Origin: Lentisphaerota bacterium
GTDB lineage: Bacteria > Verrucomicrobiota > Lentisphaeria > Victivallales > Victivallaceae
Assembly: GCA_015061815.1 (NCBI GenBank)
Contig: SUVW01000019.1
Span: 1-54,639, forward strand
Direction of reading: 5' to 3'
DNA: 54,639 bases
Position 1 is the stretch's first letter, and the number at the start of each line of letters is the position of its first letter. The position numbers and the translations under genes were made by a program. The notes under the pieces were generated by a model. The model was not told the DNA's origin. It saw only the letters and a program-made list of their open reading frames with translations, and ran no database searches. This document shows positions 16,303 to 25,266 of the stretch, one piece after another.

Positions 16303-17994
16303 ATGAATAATCTGCCTGAATTCCTGGCCCTGGGAGTTGCTGAAGAGTTGATCCCGGCCCTTATTGCCAAAAATTTTCAAACCCCGTCTGCAATACAATC
16401 TCTGGCGATCCCCCTGCTGCTCTCCGGAGAAAAAGATCTTATCGGACAGGCTCTTACCGGAACCGGAAAAACTGCTGCATTCGGATTACCGGTGATCCAA
16501 ACACTTGTCCCCGGGAAAACTCCCCAAGCTCTTATTCTGGCTCCCACCAGAGAGTTATCCATTCAAATCGCTGATGAATTACGTTCTCTTTCTGTAAACA
16601 AACCATTGCGGATCGTCCCGTTTTTCGGTGGACAACTGATTACCTTTCAAATGGATGAATTAAAAAAAGGTGTCGATATTGCTGTTGGCACCCCGGGCCG
16701 GATAATGGATCTTTACCGGCGGGGAAAATTGCGCCTGGATCAGTTGAAATTTGCCATTCTCGATGAAGCAGACGAAATGCTTGACATGGGATTTATTGAT
16801 GACATCCGGGAAATACTTTCCCTTACCAATCCGGATAAAAGAATGCTGATGTTCAGCGCGACTATGCCACCGGAAATAATGGATATAGCCGCTGAATTCA
16901 TGCGTCCGGAATATGAAATTGCCAAAACCTCCGGCGGCAGTGCCACAAATACAACACTGACGGAACAATATTTCCACGAAGTAAAACGGGAACATAAACT
17001 GGATGCCCTTTCCCGGTTGATCGATGCCAACAGTGAACTCTATGCGATGGTCTTTTGCCGTACCCGTGCCGATGTGGATGAAGTAACAGAAAAACTTCAT
17101 TCACGGGGATACCGGGTCGAAGCTCTGCATGGAGAAATATCCCAGGCCCAGAGATTGCGGGTAATAAATGCTTTTAAAAAACATAAATTCCCACTGCTCA
17201 TCGCTACCGATGTCGCCGCCAGAGGAATAGATGTCAATGATTTGACTCACGTGATAAACTATTCTTTGCCGCAGAATTCCGATATATACATCCATCGCAT
17301 CGGGCGAACCGGCCGGGCCGGACGTCACGGAGTTGCGGTATCGTTTGTCACCCCGGGTGAAAGACGCAAACTCAAATTGATCGAAAAAGATATCGGCAAT
17401 GAGATCCCATTAAAAAAATTGCCGGAAATTGCAGATATCATTGAAGCAAAGAAACAACTATTCGCCGAAAATATTGCATTATTGCTGGAAAACGGCGATG
17501 CGGCACCATATATCAATTTTGCCGAAGAACTTTGCACATTGGGTTCACATCCGGCAGAAGCACTGGCTGCCATGTTGAAACTATATTTCAAAGATGAATT
17601 GCTGCCGGAAAGTTATCGTGACTTTTCCGGCGGAAAACAAAAATCGGCAACTGACCCGAATATGAAAAAACTGTTATTGTTCTCCGGCAGAACCGACGGT
17701 TTGACCGTACCGGAGCTGATTCGGGAAATATGCGAGCGTACCGGGATAAAAGGTTCACAACTTGGAAAAATCATTCTCCGGGCTGACAAAACTTTCATCA
17801 ACGCATCTCCGGCGGATGCCGAAAAAATTCTGGCGGCTTTCAAAAATGATAAAAAGTGGCACTTTAAATATGATTCTCCCAAAGAAGAGCATCGCAAAAA
17901 GGCATATTCTCCGGAGAAAGAAAAAAAGAAGAAAATAAAAACGCACAAACCGCTGCGGGAAGAGTTTTTCAAGTGGATCGCCGAATCTGAATAA
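16303..17994 (+). CDS. deaD: DEAD-box ATP-dependent RNA helicase (DeaD/CsdA type)
   Basis: A 563-aa RNA helicase for ribosome assembly and mRNA unwinding, probably important in the cold. Motifs are in canonical order: Q motif (NFQTPSAIQ, about 25-32), Walker A TGTGKT (52-57), PTRELS, GTPGR, DEAD, SAT, the second RecA domain with ATDVAARGIDV and the arginine-finger motif HRIGRTGRAG. The C-terminal region GLTVPELIREICERTGIKGSQLGKI is a DbpA-type RNA-binding domain, followed by a Lys-rich tail (EKEKKKKIKTHK). That architecture equals CsdA/DbpA. It is monocistronic. Confidence 0.95.
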   Translation: MNNLPEFLALGVAEELIPALIAKNFQTPSAIQSLAIPLLLSGEKDLIGQALTGTGKTAAFGLPVIQTLVPGKTPQALILAPTRELSIQIADELRSLSVNKPLRIVPFFGGQLITFQMDELKKGVDIAVGTPGRIMDLYRRGKLRLDQLKFAILDEADEMLDMGFIDDIREILSLTNPDKRMLMFSATMPPEIMDIAAEFMRPEYEIAKTSGGSATNTTLTEQYFHEVKREHKLDALSRLIDANSELYAMVFCRTRADVDEVTEKLHSRGYRVEALHGEISQAQRLRVINAFKKHKFPLLIATDVAARGIDVNDLTHVINYSLPQNSDIYIHRIGRTGRAGRHGVAVSFVTPGERRKLKLIEKDIGNEIPLKKLPEIADIIEAKKQLFAENIALLLENGDAAPYINFAEELCTLGSHPAEALAAMLKLYFKDELLPESYRDFSGGKQKSATDPNMKKLLLFSGRTDGLTVPELIREICERTGIKGSQLGKIILRADKTFINASPADAEKILAAFKNDKKWHFKYDSPKEEHRKKAYSPEKEKKKKIKTHKPLREEFFKWIAESE

Positions 17995-18020
17995 TTTTTG
18001 CTTTTTTAACATAATCTGCA

Positions 18021-18049
18021 TTGAAAAAATAATTTTCTTGAATTATAGT
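18021..18049 (+). promoter_or_regulatory. Promoter of the secreted H-X10-DG protein operon
   Basis: TTGAAA (18021-18026), 17-bp spacer, TATAGT (18044-18049). The leader to ATG 18154 is about 100 bases and contains a small TGCTCC/GGAGCA hairpin (about 18109-18128). Confidence 0.6.
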
Positions 18050-18153
18050 ATCATTAAGTCAGAAAATATTTTTCTTAAAAGGAAATAATTTTCATAAAAA
18101 TTCCATCTGCTCCGGCAGGTGGGAGCAACATAAAAATAAAAAGGAGAAACATT

Positions 18154-19695
18154 ATGAGAAAACATCTGTGGGCATCGGCAACAGTTGCACTCGGACTGTC
18201 ACTGTCTGCATTTGGCGCACCGGCAGGCAACGCGAAATTCAATGCCACCGTAAAAAATGTCGACATGGGCGGTGAAATGTTCATGTATGAAGATATGAGT
18301 TTTTACAGCTCAATGTTTAATGACAAATTACCGAAAGTATTGAATATTTTATTCAAAGATCAGCAGTTCGGGCCGACCGTTGATGCTGCGGCTCAATCAT
18401 TGATCAAGCTGTTCAATTTGCCGGCATTTAAATCAATTGCCGCCAGTTCGATAAAGACCGCATCCGGGGTATATTGCTATAAGAGTTTCACTCTTGCAGA
18501 TATGCAGGCAAAGAGCATATTCATTGATCCATCCTGGAAAAATGTCCGGCTGGATTGGCAGAAATTACCGTCCGACACCAGAATCGCGATGAAATGTCAA
18601 ATCGATTTGGGACATGTCTGGCAAATGGTTTATGCAGAAGCAGCAGCTTCTGCCGATCAACAGATCAAATCACTGGCAATCATGGCTGATTCATTAAAGC
18701 AGCAGGGAATCGATCTCAATGCTTTGATGAACAGCGTTGATGGCGATCTCGAATTGCTGGTCACCGGTACCGGTCCGGAAAATGTCGCTGCAAAATTGGT
18801 ATTCCCGGATAAAAACGGTGCAGTTGCTGCCCTGTTGAAAGGATTTATTCCTCCGCAGCCGAACAGCAATGCGGCAATGATTCCGACTCCGTTCGGCAAT
18901 ATTCAGGTGATTTACGAAACCGGAAAAATCATCGCTGTCACCAAACCGCAGTTGCTGCAAAAACCGGCCCAGACTCTTATTGCCAACCCTCTGTATAAAA
19001 AATATGCCGCATTGCTGCCGGCAACGGGAACCAGTTATATCGTTGTTGATATTCCGCAAGAAGTTCTCAATTTAATCAAAGCCAATGTCAATGATCCGCA
19101 ATTCAGTGAAATTTTTGATCTTCTGGTCAAACCGTTTTCAATGGTCTGCGCCTTTTCAGTCCAAGCCGACGGCGCAAAAAATGTTATTGCTTCCAATTTT
19201 TCGATCGCCAATATCGCCGGATTATCCCGGGCCTCAAGCGGTATGCTTCCGTCACTTGGCATGCGGCTCCCGGCCCTGAGTCAAGCCAGACAACGCGCAT
19301 ATCAGGCATCCTGCGTGAACAACATGAAACAGTTTGGTGTAGCATGCCTTATGTTTGCCAACGATTTCAATGACAAATTGCCGGATTCTCTTGAACAAGT
19401 GACCGAAAAGAAATATATCGACGAAAATGTTTGTGAAGATATCATTTATCTCGGCAAAGGAATGCAATTGAATAAAATTGCCAAACCGGCCACGACTCCG
19501 CTGGCGATTTGCGACCGTTGTTCCCACAAAGAAAATCAGGTCTGCGTACTCTACGCTGACGGCCACGTGGAATCTGTTGCGGTGCCGGAATCTGCTGATG
19601 ATGAAGAAGTGCTCCAAATCATTGGCACCAAAGCCGGCATGTCCGCTGAAGAGATTGCCGCCATGCAAAAACTCCTGAATGAGGATGCGGAATAA
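18154..19695 (+). CDS. Secreted protein with pseudopilin-like C-terminal H-X-DG domain
   Basis: A 513-aa exported protein. The N-terminal signal peptide (MRKHLWASATVALGLSLSAFGAPA) has an A-x-A-like cleavage site near residue 24. The central 350 residues are an unrecognised alpha/beta region. The C-terminal quarter begins LSQARQRAYQASCVNNMKQFGVACLMFANDF and ends in HKENQVCVLYADGHVES, which is the layout of the DUF1559/H-X9-DG tail of pseudopilin-like proteins. Here the spacing is ten residues and the FTLIE N-terminus is replaced by an ordinary signal peptide. A strong AAGGAGAAACATT ribosome site precedes it. The flavin reductase gene begins at the next base after its stop codon. Function is unknown. 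Confidence 0.75.
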   Translation: MRKHLWASATVALGLSLSAFGAPAGNAKFNATVKNVDMGGEMFMYEDMSFYSSMFNDKLPKVLNILFKDQQFGPTVDAAAQSLIKLFNLPAFKSIAASSIKTASGVYCYKSFTLADMQAKSIFIDPSWKNVRLDWQKLPSDTRIAMKCQIDLGHVWQMVYAEAAASADQQIKSLAIMADSLKQQGIDLNALMNSVDGDLELLVTGTGPENVAAKLVFPDKNGAVAALLKGFIPPQPNSNAAMIPTPFGNIQVIYETGKIIAVTKPQLLQKPAQTLIANPLYKKYAALLPATGTSYIVVDIPQEVLNLIKANVNDPQFSEIFDLLVKPFSMVCAFSVQADGAKNVIASNFSIANIAGLSRASSGMLPSLGMRLPALSQARQRAYQASCVNNMKQFGVACLMFANDFNDKLPDSLEQVTEKKYIDENVCEDIIYLGKGMQLNKIAKPATTPLAICDRCSHKENQVCVLYADGHVESVAVPESADDEEVLQIIGTKAGMSAEEIAAMQKLLNEDAE

Positions 19696-20271
19696 ATGAA
19701 AAAAAACACCAAAACCATCTGGCCCGGAGGTACTCAACTTGCTCCGGTGCCGGTCGTGTTGGTTGGTTGCGGCGACGGCAGTACTTTTAAATACAACTGT
19801 CTTACCGTCGCCTGGGTGGGAACTCTTTCCAGCAACCCGCCGATGGTTGGCATCGGGGTCCGTCCGGAACGTTATTCGCGTGGACTGATCGAAAGCAGCG
19901 GTGTTTTTACGGTAAATATGCCATCTGTTTCTATGGCAGATAAAGTTGATTACTGCGGAGTAGCTTCCGGCAGAGATGTCGACAAATTTGCACATTGTGG
20001 CTTTACCGCCCTGCCCGGCAGCAAAGTTTCAGCTCCGGTGATCGCAGAATGTCCGATTTCACTGGAGTGCAAAGTCCGCCACACATTGAGTTTGGGTTCA
20101 CATATTCTCTATGTCGGTGAAGTTGTTGCCGTTCAGATATCCAGCGAATTTATTGATGACAAAAATCATTTTGATGTGACAAAAGCTGATTTACTGGCTT
20201 ATGCACATGGTAATTATTTATCGTTGGGCAATGTTGTCGGTAAATTCGGCTTCTCGGTTAAAAAGAAGTAA
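19696..20271 (+). CDS. Flavin reductase family protein (flavoredoxin-like)
   Basis: A 191-aa FMN-binding split-barrel protein of the flavin reductase-like/flavoredoxin family. It shows the typical N-terminus LAPVPVVLVGCGDG, the segment YNCLTVAWVGTLSSNPPMVGIGVRPERYS and ESSGVFTVNMPS, then the GRDVDKFAHCGFTA motif. In anaerobes such proteins transfer electrons from flavins or rubredoxin; the partner is not evident. ATG 19696 follows the TAA of the secreted protein without a gap, and GAGG within the previous gene serves as ribosome site. A clear terminator follows. Confidence 0.9.
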   Translation: MKKNTKTIWPGGTQLAPVPVVLVGCGDGSTFKYNCLTVAWVGTLSSNPPMVGIGVRPERYSRGLIESSGVFTVNMPSVSMADKVDYCGVASGRDVDKFAHCGFTALPGSKVSAPVIAECPISLECKVRHTLSLGSHILYVGEVVAVQISSEFIDDKNHFDVTKADLLAYAHGNYLSLGNVVGKFGFSVKKK

Positions 20272-20289
20272 CTGTTGTCCATATAAAAC

Positions 20290-20330
20290 GATTCCTCCGG
20301 TAAAACAATTCCGGAGGAATCATTTTTTTT
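20290..20330 (+). terminator. Rho-independent terminator of the flavin reductase operon
   Basis: GATTCCTCCGG (20290-20300) and CCGGAGGAATC (20311-20321) form a perfect 11-bp stem with a 10-base loop, followed by A and eight T. Confidence 0.93.
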
Positions 20331-20398
20331 GTTTTATTGATCAGAATGTCATAAAACATCTGACTGATGGCAGCCCTGCACGTAAAGCGGCAATAAAT

Positions 20399-21865
20399 TC
20401 ATCTTTTTCCAAATACAGTCAAGTTATTTACGCCACGCTTCAATCCTGAATTTACAGATGGCAGATAACTCAAGCGGACATATCGCGCTCTGACCATATC
20501 CATACTGCGGAAATCGATCAGCAGATCCCGGTCATTATCATAAAAATTCCAGACAGCCACCAACTTTTTTTCATCATTTCCGCTGAAAAACTCCAGCTTG
20601 TACTTTGCCGGTTCCGGCAATATTCCCTGCGTGATATCCACCCCCTCTTCCGCCCAGATAACTTGAAATGCATAAATATCAAAATCCTGAAGCAAATCTA
20701 CTTCGATCCAGGGATGTTCATCTCTATCATCCGGCATCCACCAGGTATGAGTGCAATCATCAAAAGCAAATCCGGAATAACAACATCCGGCAGCACTGGA
20801 TGCCAATGATTTTTTAAATACCGACACCGGCAAAATCCCCAGCCCTCCCCCACCGACTGATTGCGGAACCGCTGTAATTTGCACATGAGCATCACCGTTT
20901 ACATCAAATTTTACCCGATCCATACCGACGCGTCTTTCAAACATGTGGATTCTCCGGGTCAATGCCGTATAAAATTGCCACACAGAACCATCCGGTCCCT
21001 TTACCCAACTGCCATGTCCGGTGCCGCACACCCGTCCGTACTTTTCCCGGGCGACCGGAGTTTTTTGAATAACAAACGGCCCCAACGGTGATTTACTGCG
21101 TCCCACACCAACTGTATATGCCCGGAATTGAGTCCCGCAAGCAGAGTATTGCAAATAATACTCACCATTATGCTTAAACATCGATTCCCCTTCGATCCAT
21201 GCCATATCAGAATGTTCATTAAAATCGCCGAAGCACTCAAACTGATTTTCCGGATTGAAGTCCAGCAATTTTACCGGTTTCCCGATTCCTTGAATCGGAT
21301 TATCCGGATTCAACTCAATTCCAAATATTCCTTCGCCGGTTCCACCGAAGTGCCAATAAGCATATAATCTGCCGTCATCATCACAAAACAGCATCGGGTC
21401 AATCCACTCCGGAGCAAGACACTTGCCTTCCCCGTCCACCGGTTCTCCCAGCGAATGATAAGGACCCAATGGTTCAAAAGCTTGTAAAATTTCTGTTTTT
21501 CCGGCAAATGGCCAACTGCTGCTCAATAAATATTTTCCCCTGCATTTAACTATCGTCGGGGCATATCCCAGTTTTTCTCCATTGGCAAATTTTATTTTTT
21601 CATATTTCCAATTAACCAAATCAGTTGACACATACGCTTCGCCTACAGATGGAAACAAATACCATCTGCCATCATCATAAAGCACTTCAGGATCACCCAA
21701 TTCCCGAAAATCACGTGCCGGACCGTTAAAATTCGCCATAGATCCGGAATTTTTCCCGACTCGCCCGGGAGCAAGAAATCCAATCGGATAATTTTCCAAC
21801 ACCAGAGGATTGCACCAGGTATCCTCCGGTAATTTTCTTTGTTCTTTCTGCATAGCTTTCTCCAT
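20399..21865 (-). CDS. Glycoside hydrolase family 43-like enzyme
   Basis: An enzyme of about 488 aa with a five-bladed beta-propeller of the GH43 type, usually arabinofuranosidase, xylosidase or arabinanase. Probable catalytic acids are D58 (ELGDPEVLYDDG), D156 (EWIDPMLFCDDDG) and E225 (WIEGESMFKHNG), in the usual D-D-E order. The C-terminal 110 residues (SGFAFDDCTHTWWMPDDRDEHPWIEVDL to VNNLTVFGKR) resemble an F5/8-type discoidin/CBM32 module. No signal peptide is seen, so it probably works on imported oligosaccharides. Start is ATG 21865 or ATG 21853; the second has GGAG seven bases upstream. It follows the AraC gene by seven bases. Confidence 0.85.
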   Translation of the reverse strand: MEKAMQKEQRKLPEDTWCNPLVLENYPIGFLAPGRVGKNSGSMANFNGPARDFRELGDPEVLYDDGRWYLFPSVGEAYVSTDLVNWKYEKIKFANGEKLGYAPTIVKCRGKYLLSSSWPFAGKTEILQAFEPLGPYHSLGEPVDGEGKCLAPEWIDPMLFCDDDGRLYAYWHFGGTGEGIFGIELNPDNPIQGIGKPVKLLDFNPENQFECFGDFNEHSDMAWIEGESMFKHNGEYYLQYSACGTQFRAYTVGVGRSKSPLGPFVIQKTPVAREKYGRVCGTGHGSWVKGPDGSVWQFYTALTRRIHMFERRVGMDRVKFDVNGDAHVQITAVPQSVGGGGLGILPVSVFKKSLASSAAGCCYSGFAFDDCTHTWWMPDDRDEHPWIEVDLLQDFDIYAFQVIWAEEGVDITQGILPEPAKYKLEFFSGNDEKKLVAVWNFYDNDRDLLIDFRSMDMVRARYVRLSYLPSVNSGLKRGVNNLTVFGKR

Positions 21866-21872
21866 AAAAATT

Positions 21873-22769
21873 TTATACCTCTCTGTTATATCTGCGGTAT
21901 TCCCGCGGCGACAATCCATAACGGGTTGAAAAACGACGGGAAAAATAGTTCGAATCCCGGAAACCGGAACGCAATGCGATCGTATTACATGACAAATCAG
22001 TGGTAACAAGCAATTTCGCCGCATATTGCAGTCTGGCTCGCAACAAATATTCTATAGGGCTGCATGAGGTGAACCGGGTAAATAATCTTGTAAAATTTCG
22101 CGGTGACGTATGCAGATACCGGGCCAATCCGGCCACTGTATATGAACGGGTAAAATCATTATCCAGAAGAGAAATAACTTTATTCATTCCCTCCGGGATT
22201 ATTTTTTGATGATGTTTGTGTAAAGTGACGCTTTCCCGGCAAACGGAAAGTATGATTCTGGCAAGGATTGTCAAAGCATCCACTTCAAAACCTTCCCGCT
22301 TTGAAACAAGCACCTCCTGCAAATTGGTTATCTGCCTGACAAGTACATCAAGAACCGATGCATCCACATGACCGCGTCCGATAAAATTCTGTTGCCTACG
22401 GAATACCGGTTCCACCCGGAAAATCATGTTATAATTGGATATCCGCCTGAATAATCCGAAAGGTAACGGCAATTTGTCCGGTTCATACAGAATATTATAT
22501 AAGCAAAGAGATGAAGACATTTCTGAAAAATAGTGACGATCGTTTCCCTGAAGCACAAAAACATCTCCAGCTACCACCGGATATTTCATGTCGTTGATCC
22601 ATTGAACCCCGGAGCCGGAAACAATAACCACCAATTCCCAGAAATCATGATAATGCGGAGTGGCCGTATAATCCGGTTCTGAACAAACACGGGCCGCCAC
22701 CGGAACTACCGCCATCGGAAAATCCGGACACGGCAAAAAACTATCCAATGTCAATTTCTTTATATTCAT
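21873..22769 (-). CDS. AraC-family transcriptional regulator
   Basis: A 298-aa regulator with an N-terminal cupin (HYHDFWELVVIVSGSGVQWIND, VVAGDVFVLQGNDRHYF) for ligand binding and a C-terminal double helix-turn-helix ending in YFSRRFSTRYGLSPREYRRYN. The start at 22769 is set by an excellent promoter whose -10 ends about ten bases upstream, leaving almost no leader and no ribosome site. It precedes the GH43 gene and is divergent from a fucose/arabinose-isomerase-like gene, so control of both in response to a pentose or deoxyhexose is likely. Confidence 0.92.
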   Translation of the reverse strand: MNIKKLTLDSFLPCPDFPMAVVPVAARVCSEPDYTATPHYHDFWELVVIVSGSGVQWINDMKYPVVAGDVFVLQGNDRHYFSEMSSSLCLYNILYEPDKLPLPFGLFRRISNYNMIFRVEPVFRRQQNFIGRGHVDASVLDVLVRQITNLQEVLVSKREGFEVDALTILARIILSVCRESVTLHKHHQKIIPEGMNKVISLLDNDFTRSYTVAGLARYLHTSPRNFTRLFTRFTSCSPIEYLLRARLQYAAKLLVTTDLSCNTIALRSGFRDSNYFSRRFSTRYGLSPREYRRYNREV

Positions 22770-22779
22770 AATGGTTATT

Positions 22780-22807
22780 ATTATAGCACTGCAACCCGAT
22801 TTGTCAA
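22780..22807 (-). promoter_or_regulatory. Near-consensus promoter of the AraC gene
   Basis: Minus-strand TTGACA (22807-22802), 16-bp spacer, TATAAT (22785-22780). Transcription should begin near 22773, four bases from ATG 22769, so the mRNA is probably leaderless. Confidence 0.8.
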
Positions 22808-22944
22808 GTATCAACTGATTAAAAAAATCCTGTTCAATAAAACTTTGTCCGTTTTGTTAATATTTTTGTCATTTAAGTTAAGTTTTTCAAGCATTTTATA
22901 TGATACATTATTAAGCAGACAACTTTTAACCAGGAGGTACTTTT

Positions 22945-24312
22945 ATGAAATTTGCAATTTTCATATCCAACCGGACAACTTTTCCGCAACAGTTGGTTCA
23001 AGAGGCTATCGAAAAAACAGCCGGTGCCGTGCAAAATGCCGGACATACAGCTTTACTGCCGCCGGAATCTGTCGCTGATGATGCGGCTGCACTGCGTTAT
23101 GCAGAATATTTGAAACAAAATCCCTGCGATGGGATTTTAGCCGTTTTCCCCAACTTCGGAGATGAAAGTTCCTGCCTCACAGCTTTGCGTGATGCCGGAA
23201 AACCGATTCTTTTTGTCGCACTTCCGGACAAAATGGATAAAATGGGACCGGCGACCAGACGGGATGCTTTCTGCGGAAAAATAAGCGCAGTCAATCTTTT
23301 CAGACAATGCAAAATTCCACACACTGTATTGGCTCCTCACACAGTAGAACCAACCGGACTGGACTTTCAAAACAATATACGAGACTTTGCGGCAATATGC
23401 CGTATCTGCAACGGAATGAAACGTTTGCGTACCGGCTCAATTGGTGCAAGATGCACGCCTTTTAAAACAGTAAGATTTGATGAAACCACATTGGAACAGT
23501 ATGGTATTTCCAATGAAACATTTGACTTGTCTGAATTGTTTTCGCTGATAAAAAACATAAAAGATAATGATGAAAATCTCCAGAATAAAGTGGAATTCAT
23601 CCGCAATTACAGTTGTTGGCCGCCCAACTCCGCCGATGTCCAATTGCGCATGGCAAAATTGTCAGTCGCCATTGATAAAATGATTGAATATTATCGTTTG
23701 GATCTGATAACACTGCGCTGTTGGACAGAATTGGAAGAAGAATTGAAACTTTCTCCGTGCATGGTTCTGTCGATGCTTAATAATCAGAGAATTACTGCAA
23801 ATTGCGAAGTTGACACCGTCAATGCCATCGGCATGCATATATTATCATTGGCTGCCGATGCTCCGGGGGCCTGTTTGGACTGGAACAATAATTATGGAGA
23901 TGATCCCGATGCCTGTGTTCTTTTCCATTGCGGTCCAACGGCCGCTTCATTGATGAAGCCGGCGACCAAAATCGTCGACCATCCGATGTTTGCCCGAATA
24001 TTAGGCTGCGGTAACGGATTGGGATGCAATGAAGGACGAATGAGATCCGGTAAATTCACCTGGGCAACCGGGATGACACGGGATGGAAAACTGTCCTTTA
24101 TACTTGATTGCGGACAATTTGGAGAAGAAGAACTGCCACCAGACTTTTTCGGCTGCGGTGGAGTTGCCCATTTCACCGATTTTCAGAAAAAACTTCTTTT
24201 CATGCTTCGCAACGGCTTCCCTCATCACATGAGCTTGAGCTATGGAAACAACTTCACAGCTGTTGAAGAAGCGATCCGGTCATATTTGAAGTATGAATTA
24301 ATAACTTTTTGA
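22945..24312 (+). CDS. L-fucose/L-arabinose isomerase-family protein
   Basis: A 455-aa protein of the fucose/arabinose isomerase superfamily, which interconverts aldoses and ketoses with Mn2+. The N-terminal domain shows the alternating pattern CDGILAVFPNFGDESS. The C-terminal part has the candidate metal ligands Glu in CEVDTVNAIG, Asp in ACLDWNNNYGDD and a His in NGFPHHMSLSYG, arranged as in FucI. The exact sugar cannot be read; many members are annotated only as fucose isomerase. CAGGAGGT precedes ATG 22945. It is divergent from AraC-GH43, which suggests a pentose or deoxyhexose pathway. Confidence 0.85.
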   Translation: MKFAIFISNRTTFPQQLVQEAIEKTAGAVQNAGHTALLPPESVADDAAALRYAEYLKQNPCDGILAVFPNFGDESSCLTALRDAGKPILFVALPDKMDKMGPATRRDAFCGKISAVNLFRQCKIPHTVLAPHTVEPTGLDFQNNIRDFAAICRICNGMKRLRTGSIGARCTPFKTVRFDETTLEQYGISNETFDLSELFSLIKNIKDNDENLQNKVEFIRNYSCWPPNSADVQLRMAKLSVAIDKMIEYYRLDLITLRCWTELEEELKLSPCMVLSMLNNQRITANCEVDTVNAIGMHILSLAADAPGACLDWNNNYGDDPDACVLFHCGPTAASLMKPATKIVDHPMFARILGCGNGLGCNEGRMRSGKFTWATGMTRDGKLSFILDCGQFGEEELPPDFFGCGGVAHFTDFQKKLLFMLRNGFPHHMSLSYGNNFTAVEEAIRSYLKYELITF

Positions 24313-24358
24313 TTTTAAAAATCCGTGTGTCAGGAATAAATCCCGGATTTATCATAAA

Positions 24359-24399
24359 ATAAAAAGAACTGCGGCATCCCTCAAAGGTTGCCGCAGCTC
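24359..24399 (-). terminator. Terminator of rpsD
   Basis: On the minus strand GAGCTGCGGCA (24399-24389) pairs with TGCCGCAGTTC (24376-24366), followed by TTTTTATTTT. It starts 21 bases after the rpsD stop codon. Confidence 0.88.
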
Positions 24400-24420
24400 T
24401 TTTCTCTTCACGAAGGAAGC

Positions 24421-25023
24421 TTAACGGGCGTAGTACTCGATCACGCTCATGATCTTGACTGCCACCGGAATCTCTTCGATCTGCGGGGCACGCACCAATG
24501 TCGCTTTCAGGTTGTCGAGATCAACTTCCATATAAGCCGGAACAGTGGTGTTGTTCTTTTTGGCAACTTCAGCCAGCTTCGGAGATTTTTCAGCATTAAT
24601 GCTGATGACCTGTCCCTCTTTCACCAGACAGCTGGCGCGGTCGACCCGTTTGCCATCAACCAGAACATGTCCATGATTGACCAGCTGTTTGGCAGCAAAA
24701 ATCGTCGGAGCAAATCCGGCACGGTAAACCATTGCATCCAAACGCTGTTCCAGGCTGCGAAAAAGCTTTTCGTGAGTCTGGCCCTCGCCGCTTTTAGCTT
24801 TGGCGAATGCGATACGGAGCTGTTTCTCACTGATTGCATAATAATTGCGGAGCTTCTGTTTTTCCATAAGCAACTCACCATAAGTGGAGAGTTTGGCGCG
24901 ACGGCCTTTGCCGTGAGGTCCGGCAGCATACGGACGTTTCACACTCGGACATTTCGGATCACCCCAGAGGCACTGTCCGATACGACGACAGAACTTGTGT
25001 TTTGCTCGACTTGCGGTTGGCAT
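24421..25023 (-). CDS. rpsD: 30S ribosomal protein S4
   Basis: A 200-aa primary 16S rRNA-binding protein that nucleates small-subunit assembly. It has the conserved RPYAAGPHGKGRRAKLSTYGELLMEKQKLRNYY block, the S4 domain QLVNHGHVLVDGKRVD and the C-terminal VPVxxKIMSVIEYYAR-type end. The N-terminus has three cysteines (C..C..C in KFCRRIGQCLWGDPKCP), a partial zinc-knuckle or C+ arrangement. ATG 25023 has AAGGG at good distance. It is alone, with its own promoter and terminator, rather than in the rpsM-rpsK-rpsD-rpoA cluster. Confidence 0.97.
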   Translation of the reverse strand: MPTASRAKHKFCRRIGQCLWGDPKCPSVKRPYAAGPHGKGRRAKLSTYGELLMEKQKLRNYYAISEKQLRIAFAKAKSGEGQTHEKLFRSLEQRLDAMVYRAGFAPTIFAAKQLVNHGHVLVDGKRVDRASCLVKEGQVISINAEKSPKLAEVAKKNNTTVPAYMEVDLDNLKATLVRAPQIEEIPVAVKIMSVIEYYAR

Positions 25024-25115
25024 AACCAATCCCTTTCATAAATGTTGTTTATTATGGCATCCGGGTGTCAAGCCAAAAATCTGATTGGGGCCCGGAATAC
25101 CGTTGCAATTTTATA

Positions 25116-25144
25116 AATATAGCACAGATGCACCATTTTTTCAA
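25116..25144 (-). promoter_or_regulatory. Promoter of rpsD
   Basis: Minus-strand TTGAAA (25144-25139), 17-bp spacer ending TGTGC, TATATT (25121-25116). The leader is about 85 bases, long enough for the autogenous control known for S4, though no S4-like pseudoknot was demonstrated here. Confidence 0.7.
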
Positions 25145-25205
25145 GTTATCTTCCGGTAAAATCATTTTTTTTACATTCTTTTCTGTCATTCGGCAGCCAA
25201 AGCAG

Positions 25206-25233
25206 TTGAAAAACTGTTTTTTTGCGCTAAATT
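25206..25233 (+). promoter_or_regulatory. Promoter of the YeaD-type epimerase gene
   Basis: TTGAAA (25206-25211), 16-bp spacer, TAAATT (25228-25233), about 33 bases before ATG 25267. Confidence 0.55.
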
Positions 25234-25266
25234 ATGCTGATATCACTGCTAAAAAAGGATGGTATT

